A stretch of DNA of 64,000 nucleotides from Hyphococcus sp. Its GTDB lineage: Bacteria > Pseudomonadota > Alphaproteobacteria > Caulobacterales > Parvularculaceae. Of the stretch, positions 44,501 to 53,700 are shown one piece after another. Each line of letters starts with the position of its first letter. Position 1 is the stretch's first letter. The DNA lies in contig JANQON010000008.1 in NCBI GenBank assembly GCA_028289605.1, forward strand, positions 60,260 through 124,259. The letters run 5' to 3'. The position numbers and the translations under genes are program-made. Below the pieces are notes generated by a model that saw only the letters and a program-made list of their open reading frames with translations, did no database searches and was not told the DNA's origin.

Positions 44501-45075
44501 GCATTGCTGAAGAACACGCCGTCAGTGCCGCTGGAAGGCGTAATCGCCGCCCTCGGATCTGTGATAATCGCATCGTCGACCTTCTTATTGGTGGTGGTGA
44601 TCGAGACGCCGCCGCTGAGGTTGCCGTTGGTGCTGTCGCCCGAACATTCCACCGTACCCGTAGCAAAAACCATGCAGAGCCCCCGGGGCGTCGCAGTTTG
44701 CGCCTGCGCCGGGGACGGCGCCGCAGCCAGGGTCAGCGCGCACGCCGCAGCGCCGGCGAGGAGCGCCGGGCGAAGCGCGTTCTGCGGAAGCCGCCGGCCG
44801 CTCGGATCACTTGTCAGTAAACTGATTTTTTCTGTTTGAGCATGCCCTGCCCGGGAAAGCGCAGAAGCGTCTGCGCGCCGGGGCGAGCGCGCTTTCGCTC
44901 TAACGGACACACGGGGTTTTCCACCTTCGTGTTGCGTGCTCCCATCCAGCGAAGCCACGGCGCCGCCAGACGCCGGTTTCTTGCGCCCGCCGGTCTGAGG
45001 ACGATCCGAAACAGCCTTTGTCTCATCCTTCGAAGCACGGCGGGGCGACGCGACGGCGCGGCGGCTCTTGGCCAT
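38536..45075 (-). CDS. Giant autotransporter AT2
   Basis: 2179 aa from the ATG at 45075, the largest of the array. I chose this start because AGAGGA lies 9 bases upstream and the protein then begins MAKSRRAVAS, like its paralogues; an in-frame ATG at 45153 would add 26 residues. The presequence is about 100 residues, the h-region about 103-122 and cleavage near residue 125 (AQA|Q). The N-terminal cysteine pair is C134 and C144. The beta-helical passenger is by far the longest and includes an internal tandem duplication of about 200 residues with distinctive LGPPA(D/N)PP inserts. Conserved pre-linker block, autochaperone-like region, C-x14-C pair (FSCADKTD...EGEC) and barrel ending AAFPF complete it. 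Its barrel is closest to that of AT3. Confidence 0.93.
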   Translation of the reverse strand: MAKSRRAVASPRRASKDETKAVSDRPQTGGRKKPASGGAVASLDGSTQHEGGKPRVSVRAKARSPRRADASALSRAGHAQTEKISLLTSDPSGRRLPQNALRPALLAGAAACALTLAAAPSPAQAQTATPRGLCMVFATGTVECSGDSTNGNLSGGVSITTTNKKVDDAIITDPRAAITPSSGTDGVFFSNAFGGNSTLKVDVDGAGGNGFDITSNNAHGVYGAMSADGNLTINTYGDIRVQSGADKFAITGRQTTDGDISITSEGAIQSTYSGIYAYSSGYGDASINSDGAVTAAADGLYARVKYGVASVVSEGTITALTGIRAFSEEELGPPADPPGDRTVVSVRSKSDITVTGTSQGVAGYGVHAQSTTSGDVFVYSDGDITAVAGSFAVDGVFARAGSNQEGNDKSVGNIEIISKGDIDVTRNGIDAEATVPSGQTPGAAGAVSGDVDITSEGAVSTDTGAAIRGYAQGGDVTIKSTGDVSSVSGHGIWAKANGASGFARVESTANISGRIGIHAYSAAKLGPPANPPLDPPEDRNVVWVKSTGADITVTGTTPALDGFGVYAQSKYSGDVYIYSTSDITAVAGSYNVDGIFARAGSRDDAGATVGGATVVGNIEIISKGDIDVTRNGIDAETTIPSGRTVGGTSVVSGAIDITVTGDVSTDTGAAIRAYAQGGDVTIYSGQSTNVTSDSGDTIWAKTNGAGVTDIDSYANLYAGNRGIYASSYDVDIISDSNIESGGTGIEVDAYEVVKINSGGDIDAGGSAIDAYSETGDIEIYSGGVLESSVEGGAAIRAFSNGGSLVQVESRGSVTADNTNGTGIYAALAGTSDGNDEVRILSYAAVTSGRTGIYGRVLDGDGDVYIKSTAAVSASNGVTNGGAGGYAIRGAAEDGDVTIYATGAVSSISSYHAISGYSKTGDVTIDVSVDTSGEVYSRGSHGVFAHAAGSGQAYVNLAADVTSRDSDAIVVTSETGFADASVTGNITASGVGVDVDGQRARVYVDGVITTSSTTAVSHGITARSSNGPVDLYFEGTISAEGAAPTIGIEAISTEGGNVTVESEGAVSGNRAGIYAAVVEGDGAVTITSIGQVSSLDSTVSGVNGDLYGIFATAYNGNTTISSEGVVSGGRAGIYAYSEYGVVSVESDGTVTASGSEGVGIEVYSYYGDAKVVSTGDVTGGWSAVLAKTNEGEVYVSSSGAVVASGDGGYGVFAAAIERTVVKSIGPITANGASATGIIAYSTTNDVEIVSSGGVSAGGTGIRGNAGTESGGDLTINSTGNVTGAAGYGIDAEAKRGDVTVTSEGDVTGGIVAIFAHVHEGVGYGGEPGDIVINSIGDLTMTGAPADDDAPVSAAINAANTTTGAVSIESNGAIVASGADARGVIARGLGQVTVKTTGSITASDAGAGGIDATSTGGDVEIVSNGAVSAGETGVSGVAGSASGGNLTINSTGAVTGVAGYGIFAKATDGDVAVTSAGVVTGAKAAIAAIVDSGGGDTGDISIVSNGDLTSTGADGDGVRVRSAFADSSNLIVISTGNTVTGGSGDGAGVRFTGGGTNRLENSGAISAASGVAVVGGDGDEEIINTGTLTGAVMLGAGNDRVEISGPSDISDASFDGGEGSADVFRLAVDSDGALTDDVISNFEVFEKTGSGTWSFTGEHVFATSVSLAGGVLDLQGTLSSPIVTNSGGSLTVGGVGVIGAGTIDGDYVQEAGGDLLFDLDFASGESDLLTITGEAALAGTITPADVNVTSQNQVITFLTATGGVTNNGFTLNDFSSPVIGAELIFPNANDIAISVNIGFTPPNVTLTGDQAALATVLEGVFNAGGADGALSDVFDALFFNVDGEAAYVDALNQLSPEPFLSAQTASVNNAVSFSNEMFSCADKTDASTRSREGECLWLRVSGGALDVDSDGGTIGFEENTVGVTAGWQFEVAEDLQIGLAGGFEKVEIDTDAGARSEGDRLMGGISVKHQRGPLQIAAALSGGVADYETTRTISFGGFSDTLLSSQDVAHAAAELRVAYQFDFDRWYAKPFVDGNATWVDLGDVTESGGAAALVVEGKDARFYSVTPGLELGAELDLTESLALKPYLRAGPTFVDNPALALNAGFVEAPAGAGAFVESVTIDDQYLDVEAGVTLFKLGGGSQRAGRFGELGSRAAISFVYEGRHGENTKQNSAFIKAAFPF
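42900..44110 (-). repeat. Tandem duplication inside AT2 passenger
   Basis: Two adjacent copies of about 600 bases encode matching segments: LGPPADPP / LGPPANPP, then DITAVAGS, NIEIISKGDIDVTRNGIDAE, VSTDTGAAIR and YAQGGDVTI. Matching DNA words lie 582 to 612 bases apart (for example 43181 and 43793). The copies differ by substitutions and small in-frame indels, so the duplication is not brand new. Confidence 0.8.
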
Positions 45076-45517
45076 AGTCAATAATCCTCTCGCTGCGATC
45101 AGCGCTCGCCGCCCCGAAACACGCCCGGCCCTTAGCGCGAGAGAGCCGTTCATGGTCGCGGACGCTCCGACTGACGCGCCGGGTCGCCCGCTTTTTGCGC
45201 GCGCCCGATTTACCGGAGCAAAGGCAAGCCCGAATCAATAATTCGACGCCTTAACCTTCCCCGTGAAACATTGATTTGGGTTTGATAACCAACTGATATT
45301 GCTGGTATTTTTCTGCGCTTTATGTGCAGATGAAATGAATATTATATGATATTCACATGATGCTTCGCTTTCGTCCCAACTGCGGCATACAATTCGGCGC
45401 GAAGCTTTACGGAACGCTATCCCAGCCCGCTCACGCACTGCGCAACGCGCTTGTTGCACAAAACATTTGTGGGTGGACGATGCGCCGCTGCACGGCGCAG
45501 CCAGGGCGCGCCTGTCT
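45076..45517 (-). promoter_or_regulatory. AT2 upstream regulatory block
   Basis: Intergenic between AT3 and AT2. Plus-strand positions of shared motifs: GGCAAGCCCGAATCAA (45223-45238), ATTGATT (45270-45276, inverted with respect to the AATCAAT at 45233-45239), GATAACCAACTGA (45284-45296), and TGTGCAGAT (about 45323). The AGAGGA ribosome-binding site is at 45090-45085. The stretch 45360-45517 shows nothing else clear. Confidence 0.65.
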
Positions 45518-48500
45518 CTAGAACGGAAACGCCGCCTTGATGAAGGCGCTGTGCTGTTTCGTGTTCTCGCCGTGGCGGCCTTCATAGACGACGGAAATCG
45601 CGGCCCGGCTGCCGAGCTCGCCGAAGCGCCCGCCCCGTTGCGAACCGCTGCCCAGCTTGAACAGCGTCGCGCCCGCTTCAACGTCGAGATATTGATCGTC
45701 GATCGTCACGCTTTCGACAAAGACGCCGGCCCCCGCCGGCGCTTCGACGAAACCGGCGTTCAACGCGAGATCGGCATTGTCCACAAACGTTGCGCCGGCC
45801 CGCAGGAACGGCTGCAGCGCAAAGGACTTGTTGATGGCGAGTTCCGCGCCGAGCTCAAGCCCGGGCGTGACGCTGTAGAATCTCGCATCCTTGCCTTCGA
45901 TTGCGAGCGCCGCGGCCCCGCCGCTTTCCGAAACGTCGTCGAGATCAACCCAGGTGGCGGCGCCGTCGACAAACGGTTTCGCGTACCAGCGATCGAAGTC
46001 GAACTGATACGCGACCCGCAGCTCCGCCGCCGCATGGGTGACGTCCTGGCTCGACAACAATGTGTCGGAAAAATCGCCGAAGGACACCGTCCGCGTCGTT
46101 TCGTATTCCCCTGTCCCCGCGGACAGCGCCGCCGCCATCTGCAACGGCCCGCGCTGATGCTTGACCGAGATCCCGCCCATATAGCGGTCGCCTTCGCTGC
46201 GTGCGCCGATATCGGTGTCGATTTCCACGTTCTCAAAGCCGCCGGCCACGCCGACCTGCCAGCCCTCCGCAACTTCGACCTGCCAGCCAGCGGTGACGCC
46301 CACCGTGTCTTCCTCAAAGCCGATGGTCCCGCCGTCGCTATCGACGTCAAGGGCGCCGCCGCTCACGCGCAGCCACAGGCATTCACCCTCGCGCGACAAT
46401 GTCGACGCATCGATCTTGTCGGAACAGCTGAAAAGGCCGTCGCTAAAAACTTGCGCGGCGAAGTAGCTTGCCGCCTGCGAACTGAGCATGGGCTCCGGCG
46501 AAAGCTGGTTGAGAGCGTCAACATAGGCCGGCGCGCCGTCGATGTTGAAGAACAGGGCGTCGAACAACTCTCCGAGGGCGCCGTCGACCCCGCCGGCGTC
46601 GAGCGCGCGTTCCAGATTGGCGGCGAGCGCCGCCTGATCATCGGTGAGCGCGACATCCGGCGGCGTAAACGCGATGGTCATCGCAATCGCCACGTCGTTG
46701 GCGTTCGGGAAAATCAACTCCCCGCTAACCAGCGGGCTCGCAAAATCATTGAGCGTCAAACCGTTATCGGTCACGCCGCCTTCCGCCGTCAGGATCGTGA
46801 ACGTCAAGTCGTCCGACGCCACATTGACGTCGCTCGGCGTCACCGTTCCGGCGAGCGCCGCGGCCCCGGAGACAGTCAACAGATCGCTTTCCCCGCTCTC
46901 TAGATCGAGATCGACCACAAGGTCGCCGCCGGCCTCTTGCACATAGTCGCCGTCAATCGTCCCTGTACCGATTAACCCGACGCCGCCGACCGCAAGCGAT
47001 CCGCCGCTGTTGGTAAGACTGGTCTCCGTCAACGTCCCCTGAAGGTCAAGAACGCCCGCGAGAAGGCTCGCCGATGTCGCAAAGGAATGCTCGCCCGTAA
47101 GGCTCCAGGTTCCGGAATCGGTTTTCTCGAGTATCTCAAAATTGCTTAAAATCCCGCCGGCCAGAACGTCGACGCCGGCGCCGGCGAGGCGCAACGTATC
47201 GTCACCCTCGCCGCCGTCGAACATCGCATCGCTGAAACCGCTTTCGGTATAAAGCTCAACAAGGTCGTTACCCGCTGCGAGGTTCACGGCGCCGACAAGC
47301 GTTCCCGTATTGATGATCGCTTCGGCGCCGTCCCCGCCTGAGATCGCAATGCCCGACAGCGCCGTAATCGTTCCGCTGTTCTCCAGCCGATTGGTTCCGC
47401 CGCCGGTGAAGCTCACGCCCGCGCCGACGCCCGACCCGCCGGTCACGGCGCTCCCGGCGCCGATGGTCACGACGTTGCTTGAGTCGTCGAACCCGGAGAC
47501 CACGCGGACGGCGTCGCCGTCCGCACCCGTCGCCTTCAGGTCGCCGACGGATTTGATGGTGATGTCGCCGGACAGAGCGCCGTAAGTTTTTGTATTTTCG
47601 ACATAGGCGGAGATCGCGGCGATCCCGCCGGTGACGGCGCCCTCAGAGGTGACGGTGACGTTGCCGTCTTTCGCCTTTGCGAGAATGCCGTAGCCGGCGA
47701 CGCCGGTGACGGCGCCGACCGAGTCGATCGTCAGATCGCCGCCGTTCTCCGTCCCCGCAGCGCCGCGGATTCCGGTTCCCCCGGCGGACACCGCGCCGTT
47801 GGAATAAATGTCCAAGTCCTCGCCGCTTGAGTATGCGTAAATGCCGTATGCAGCCGCGCCGTTCGCCGTGATCGACCCGACGGAGTTAACGGTGACGCTC
47901 CTGATGCCGCGGGCGTTGATACCGCTTGCTTCACTGCCGGAAACAACGATCGCCCCTTGCGAGTCGATGGAAACGCCGCCGCTGTCGTAAGCCCGGCCGG
48001 CGATCCCGGTTTCCGCGGCGCTCACGTCGCTGTTCGAGACGACCTCAACGTCGGCGTAAAATGAAAACGCGCTGATCCCGGCGCTCTCGCCGCCGGAGAC
48101 TGTAATCGACCCTGCGGCCTCAACGGAAACGTCGCCGTATTTGCTGTAGGCGTCGATCCCGGCGCCGTAGCCGGAAACGTCGCCGTCCGACTTTACGCCG
48201 ACGCCGCCGTTATACGATCGAGCCGAAATCGCGATATCGTCGCGACTGTCGACGTCGCCGGTCGATTCGACCGACACCGCGCCGGATTCGGAATAAGCGG
48301 AAATGGCGGAACGGTCGATGCTGGAGACCGCGCCGCCGGAGATAATGGAAACGTCTCCGTCAGTCGCCGTCGCCCGGATGCCGTAGCCGCCCTGGCCGCC
48401 GCCCTGCAGTCCGAGCGAGCCGTATACGTCGCCCTCGGAGTTGACGATAACGTCGCCGTCGCCCCCATCAACGCGCGCGTATATGGCGGTTCCGCCGGCC

Positions 48501-50386
48501 GTCACCTTGCCGATCGAAATCACCTCGACGACATCGTCATCACCGCTCGTGTCCGCCAACCCCGCGTAAATCCCGGTTGAGTTCGCGTAGGTGGCGTGAA
48601 CTTCCCCGTCGGACTTTACATAGACATTCGTCCCGCTTTCACTGAACGCGTTTATCCCGTAGCCGTCCTCGCCCGCCGCCTGGATAACGCCGTAGGATTG
48701 AATGGTCACGTCGGCGGTCTCGCCAAACGCATTGATCCCGTTTCCACCAGCGTCGATGTCGCCTCTGGAGGTGACCGTAACGTATCCATTATCGGAACTG
48801 GCGTCGATCGCGGTTTCCCCGGCTTCGATAACGCCGCCGGCGTTATCGGAGTCGATTAGCAACCCCTCGTGAGCGTCGGCGAAGATACCGCGGTACCCGG
48901 CGTAGAGGTTGCCTTCCGAGGTAACCCTGACCTGGTCGCTGTCTGAGCCTACCGTGACAGCGTAAATCGCGTCGCCGTTGGCGCTGGAAACCGTGGCGGT
49001 CGAGGTGATCGTGACGGAGCCCGCGTGCGCCCTGGCGCGAATGCCGTCTAGTGGATCGTTAGAGAGGCCGGCGAACGTGCCGGCTGTGATGTCGGCTGTG
49101 GACGTGATGAAGATATCGCCGCCTCGCGCCGGCCCAATAGTGACGAGTTTTTGCAAGGCCTCTGCGTTGATGCCGGTTCCGCCGACCTCTATTTCGCCGT
49201 GGGATTCGATCACGATGTCGCCGTATATCTGTTGTCCCTGGGGGCCGCCGATCCGTGCGCGCGCAAAGATGCCGATGTCGCGGCGGTTGCCTGTGCTTAT
49301 CCCCGTGATGTTTCCGGCGGAGAATATGGTGACGCCGCCCTGGGACTCGGATTGCGCATCGATGCCGACACCGGTGGACGAGCCCGCAATCGTAATGTCG
49401 CCTGTGGATCGAACGTTTATCGAGCCTGTATACGACGAGGCGCGGATCCCGGTCTGCGCTGTGATGCCGCCGCTCGAATCCACGGAAGCGAGACCGTATC
49501 TACTTTTTGCGATAATGCCGTCTTTGACGGCTGAAACGGTCCCGCTCGACCCCACGGACGCGGTGTCATATTTGCTATAGGCGAAAATGCCGCTGGATTG
49601 CCTGACGTCGATCGCGCCTCTGGACGAAATCGAGACGTCGCCTTCATTGGTTTGAACGCCATAAATCGCGAATTCGTTCTCACTGCTCGGAACAAGGATG
49701 CTGGCGTTAACAAATATCGCCAGATCGCCGGCGGCGCCCATCAACCCGTAGACGCCATGGGCGCTGCTGCCGACTGTGATGTCGAAGGCGCCGCCGACCC
49801 CGGTGCCGGCTGCGTTGACCGACAGTGTGGAATCGCCGCCGGCGATATTGTTGAAGAACACGGCATCGACGTCGGGGAAGGTCGATATCGGCCCTGTCAG
49901 TTGCTCGATAAGCGCCTCTACGACAGGATCAGGCGGCGTGGCGACAGGCACGTTAATCGTGAGGCCGTCGCGCAGATTGCCGTCGCACCTTAACTTATCG
50001 TCGCTGGGCGCATACGTGCATTGGGTGCCCGGACTCCTCGGCGTCACGACGACTTGCGCCTGCGCCGGCGGCGGCGCGGCTAGGGTCAGCGCGCAGGCCG
50101 CAACGCCGGCGAGGAGCGCCGGGCGCAGCGCGATCTCCAGAACCCGTTCGCTGCCTGCGGTATTCGTCTGTCGACGGACGTTTTGCGTCGGCGGACTAAG
50201 CCTTGCACGCCGGAAGGATGGCGCCTTAGCGACGGCCGCCTCTTTTGCCGCCCCTTCGCGCAACAGGTCTGCGACGCGGCGCGTCGGGTCTTTGCCGCCC
50301 CCGCTTTGAACGTGGTCCGAGGCGACCTTTTCTGTATTTGTGGAAGCGGCGCTGGTCGAAGCGGGAGCGCGGCGGCTCTTGCCCAT
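45518..50386 (-). CDS. Giant autotransporter AT3
   Basis: 1622 aa from the ATG at 50386 (MGKSRRAPAS, AGAGGA 9 bases upstream); an in-frame ATG at 50464 would add a 26-residue MNGSL leader. The presequence is about 85 residues, the h-region about 86-104 (LRPALLAGVAACALTLAA) and cleavage near residue 110. The N-terminal cysteine pair is C123 and C134. The beta-helical passenger shares a stretch with AT4 (DSDNAGGVIEAG through GVIQAAGEDGYGI and ADTSGDDD). It has the conserved pre-linker block, autochaperone-like region, FSCSDKID...EGEC pair and a barrel ending KAAFPF. The barrel and pre-barrel linker are nearly the same as in AT2. Confidence 0.93.
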   Translation of the reverse strand: MGKSRRAPASTSAASTNTEKVASDHVQSGGGKDPTRRVADLLREGAAKEAAVAKAPSFRRARLSPPTQNVRRQTNTAGSERVLEIALRPALLAGVAACALTLAAPPPAQAQVVVTPRSPGTQCTYAPSDDKLRCDGNLRDGLTINVPVATPPDPVVEALIEQLTGPISTFPDVDAVFFNNIAGGDSTLSVNAAGTGVGGAFDITVGSSAHGVYGLMGAAGDLAIFVNASILVPSSENEFAIYGVQTNEGDVSISSRGAIDVRQSSGIFAYSKYDTASVGSSGTVSAVKDGIIAKSRYGLASVDSSGGITAQTGIRASSYTGSINVRSTGDITIAGSSTGVGIDAQSESQGGVTIFSAGNITGISTGNRRDIGIFARARIGGPQGQQIYGDIVIESHGEIEVGGTGINAEALQKLVTIGPARGGDIFITSTADITAGTFAGLSNDPLDGIRARAHAGSVTITSTATVSSANGDAIYAVTVGSDSDQVRVTSEGNLYAGYRGIFADAHEGLLIDSDNAGGVIEAGETAIDASSDNGYVTVTSRGDIDAGGNGINAFGETADVTIQSYGVIQAAGEDGYGINAFSESGTNVYVKSDGEVHATYANSTGIYAGLADTSGDDDVVEVISIGKVTAGGTAIYARVDGGDGDVIVNSEGDVYGSLGLQGGGQGGYGIRATATDGDVSIISGGAVSSIDRSAISAYSESGAVSVESTGDVDSRDDIAISARSYNGGVGVKSDGDVSGYGAGIDAYSKYGDVSVEAAGSITVSGGESAGISAFSFYADVEVVSNSDVSAAETGIAGRAYDSGGVSIDSQGAIVVSGSEASGINARGIRSVTVNSVGSITANGAAAYGIYAYSSGEDLDIYSNGAVSAGGTGIRGAAGTENGGDLTIDSVGAVTGVAGYGILAKAKDGNVTVTSEGAVTGGIAAISAYVENTKTYGALSGDITIKSVGDLKATGADGDAVRVVSGFDDSSNVVTIGAGSAVTGGSGVGAGVSFTGGGTNRLENSGTITALSGIAISGGDGAEAIINTGTLVGAVNLAAGNDLVELYTESGFSDAMFDGGEGDDTLRLAGAGVDVLAGGILSNFEILEKTDSGTWSLTGEHSFATSASLLAGVLDLQGTLTETSLTNSGGSLAVGGVGLIGTGTIDGDYVQEAGGDLVVDLDLESGESDLLTVSGAAALAGTVTPSDVNVASDDLTFTILTAEGGVTDNGLTLNDFASPLVSGELIFPNANDVAIAMTIAFTPPDVALTDDQAALAANLERALDAGGVDGALGELFDALFFNIDGAPAYVDALNQLSPEPMLSSQAASYFAAQVFSDGLFSCSDKIDASTLSREGECLWLRVSGGALDVDSDGGTIGFEEDTVGVTAGWQVEVAEGWQVGVAGGFENVEIDTDIGARSEGDRYMGGISVKHQRGPLQMAAALSAGTGEYETTRTVSFGDFSDTLLSSQDVTHAAAELRVAYQFDFDRWYAKPFVDGAATWVDLDDVSESGGAAALAIEGKDARFYSVTPGLELGAELAINKSFALQPFLRAGATFVDNADLALNAGFVEAPAGAGVFVESVTIDDQYLDVEAGATLFKLGSGSQRGGRFGELGSRAAISVVYEGRHGENTKQHSAFIKAAFPF

Positions 50387-50797
50387 GGTCAAATATCCTC
50401 TGGCTGCGCTCGGCGCCCGCCGCCCCGCACCGCGCTCAGCCCTCATCGACAGAGAACCGTTCATGACTGCGAAAAAACCAGATGACCCGCTGAAAAACGT
50501 GCGGTTTGCACGCGCTCGATCAACCGGAACAAGGGCAAGCCCGAATCAATATTTCGACGTCTTAACTATTACTGTGAACATTGATTTGGACCCGATAACC
50601 AACTGACATTAAACCGGTATTGCTATTCTTTACGTGCAGATACAATGACTATTGCCTGCATATTTAGATAGAGCATCCGTTTCACACGGAAGGCTGCACG
50701 CAAGGGCGGCGAAATGGGTTGCGCGCCTTTTGCGCAGGACCCAGTGTCGCCCGCCTCACAAGCGCTCCTCCGCCGGCAACGCGAGCGCGCTCCCCCC
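50387..50797 (-). promoter_or_regulatory. AT3 upstream regulatory block
   Basis: Intergenic between AT4 and AT3. Shared motifs on the plus strand: GGCAAGCCCGAATCAA (50534-50549), ATTGATT (50580-50586), GATAACCAACTGA (50594-50606), and ACGTGCAGATACAATGACTA then CTGCATATTTA (about 50632-50666). Ribosome-binding site AGAGGA at 50401-50396. The remaining 130 bases next to AT4 hold no recognisable element. Confidence 0.65.
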
Positions 50798-53700
50798 TTA
50801 GAAGGGAAACGCGACTTTTATGAAGCCGTGGTTTTGCGTCGTGTACTCGCCGAAGCGGCCGTCATAGACCAGAGAGACCGCCGCGCGGCTGCCCAGTTCG
50901 CCGAAGCGTCCGCCGCGTCGCGAAGTTCCGTCGCCGAGTTTGAACAGCGTCACGCCGGCTTCGATCACGGCGAATGTGTCGTCAATGTCGGCGCTCTCGG
51001 TAAAGGCGCCGACGCCCGACGGCGCTTCAAGGAACCCGGCGGTCAGCCCAAGTTCCGGATTGTCGATAAAACTGACGCCGGTCTTCAGAAACGGCTTCAG
51101 CGCCAGTTTTTTGCTGAGCGCAAACTCGGCGCCAAGCTCAACCCCTGGGGTCACCGTTAGGAAGCTCTTGCTACGCCCCTCAACCAGCAGCGCGGCGCCG
51201 CCGCCGCTTTCCGTGACATCGCCGATATCAACCCATGTTGCATTGCCGTGAACAAAGGGTTGCGCGTACCACTGATCAAAGTCGAAGCGATAAGCGACCC
51301 GCAGCTCTGTCGCGAAATGACTGACATCTTGCGTCGACAGCTCAGTTTCGGAGAACGCGCCAATAGATATCATTCGCGTCGTGTCGAATTCCGCAACGCC
51401 GCCGGAAAAGGCGGCTGACAGGCGCAACGGCCCGCGTTGATGTTTGACGGAAACCCCGCCCATAAACCGATCACCCTCGCTGCGAGCGCCGGCGTCGGTG
51501 TCGATGGTCACAGTTTCAAAACCGGCGCCGAGGCCGACCTGTAGACTTTCGGCGACTTCGAATTGCCAACCCGCCGCAACGCCGAAGATCTCTTCCTCGA
51601 ACCCGATGGTTGCGCCGTGGGTCTCAACATTCACGCCGCCGCCGCTCACGCGCAGCCATAGACATTCGCCCTCGCCCGCCATCGTGGCCGCATCGGTTTT
51701 GTCAGCGCAACTGAATAGCCCGTTGGAAAAGTCGCTGGCTGAATAGTATGCTGCCGTCTGCGTACTGAGGAACACATCCCCCGAGAGCTGATCGAGCGCC
51801 TCGGTATACGCTGCGTCGCTGTCGGTTTCGTGCAGGAGAGCGCCGAAAACCCCCTCAAGGGCGCCGTCGGCCCCGCCGGCGTCGTAAATTATGTCCAGAA
51901 ACGCTGCAAGCGCCGCCTGATCATCCGTATACGCGATCCCCGACGGAGCAAATCCGATGCTGACAGCCAGCGCGACGTCTGTGGCGCTGGGGTAGATCAA
52001 TTCCGCGCTGATCAGCGGGTTCGCAAAATCGTTGAGCGTCAGGCCGTTGTCGGTCACGCCCCCGGCGGCCGTCAGGAATGTGATAGTTTGGTCGCCAGAG
52101 GTGAGATTACGCGCCGTCGGCGTCACTGTCCCCGCGACGGCCGCGGTTCCCGCAATGGACAAGAGATCGGCGGCGGCGTTTTCGAAATCAACGTCGATCA
52201 ACAGATCGCCGCCTGGTTCCTGAACATAGTCGCCGTCGATCATCGCTTCGCCCACGGCGCTGACGCCGCCGATGGCCAAGGACCCGCCGCGATTGGCGAC
52301 GGATCCGCTCGACAGCGTCCCTTGAAGATCGAGGACGCCGCTGAGGATATCCGTCGAGATCGCAAAGGATTGGGCGCCCATGAGGCTCCAGGTCCCCGCG
52401 CCGGCCATCTCAAAGACTTCGAAATTGCTGATCGTTCCGCTTGAGATCACGCCGTCGCCGGCCGCCGCCAGGTGGAACGCATCCCTGTCCTCGCCGCCGT
52501 CGAACGAGGCGTCGCTGATGTCGCTGCCGGCGAAAATCTCGACGCGATCATTGCCGGCGCCGAGCATCACCGCGCCGGCAAGAGTGCCCGAGTTGATAAT
52601 GTCTTCGGCGCCGGCGCCGCCTGCAATCGCCACGCCCGACGCCGCCGTGATTGTCCCGCTGTTTTCCAGCCGGTTGGTTCCGCCGCCGACAAACCGCACG
52701 CCGGCCCCGGCGCCCGATCCGCCCGTTACGGCGCTCCCTGTACTGATCGTCACGACGTTGAGGGAATCGTCGAATGTTGACACCACGCGAACGCCGTCGC
52801 CGTCGGCGCCTGTCGCCTTAAGGTCGCCGTCCGAGACGATCGTGATATTGCCGGTTGGTCCCCCCGCGTCGTCAACCAAGGCGTAGATGGCGGCAATGCC
52901 GCCCGTCACGTTCCCCTCGGAGGAAACGGCGACGTCGCCGTCTTTCGCCTTCGCGCGAATGCCGTAGCCGCCGGCGCCCGCAACATCGCCGATCGACTCG
53001 ATCGTCAGATTACCGCCGCCCTCCGTGCCCGCAGCGCCGGCGATACCGGTTCCGCCGGCGGACACCGCGCCGTATGAATAGATGTCAACGTCGTCGGCGC
53101 TTGAATACGCCTCGATGCCAAAGGAGGGAGCGCCGTTCGCCGTGACGGCGCCGATCGACCTGACCGCAACGCGGCGGACGCTGCTGGCGCGAATGCCATG
53201 CACGCCAGCACTGGCGACAACGTCGCCAGAAACCGCAATGTCGCCATTGGAGACAACGGATACGACGCCGTCTTCCGATCTTGCGGCGACCCCCGCGGCG
53301 CCGGCGGCGACGCCGCCGGTCGAGGCGATCGCAACGCCGCCGTAACTTGAGAACGCCATTATCCCGACGGCGCCGGCTGACGCGTCCCCTTCGGACGTAA
53401 TCGTGACATCGCCGTCATACGCCGAGCCAAAAATGCCGATGCTGGCGTCGTTGACGCCGGTAACGGCGCCGACCGAGTCGATGAAGACATCGCCGTCGCC
53501 TTCAATCACGCGCCCGGATATGGCGATCCCGTCGGCGGTGACTGCGCCGTTGGAATTCACCCGGACCTCGTCGTCACCGTTGCTCGAGTCCGACAAAACC
53601 GCGTAAATCCCGGTTGCGTTCGCGCCCGCGGCGGAGATCGATCCGACGGATTTGACGTAGACATTGTTGTCGCCGCCGCCGTAGGCCCTGATCCCGTAAC

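Noticed and set aside
45467..46903. A 478-codon plus-strand open frame opposite the AT3 barrel, and similar ones opposite the other barrels
   Set aside because: They mirror the sense barrel, whose codon bias keeps the antisense frame open. Their mutual similarity follows from conservation of the sense protein. They have no ribosome-binding sites or recognised domains.
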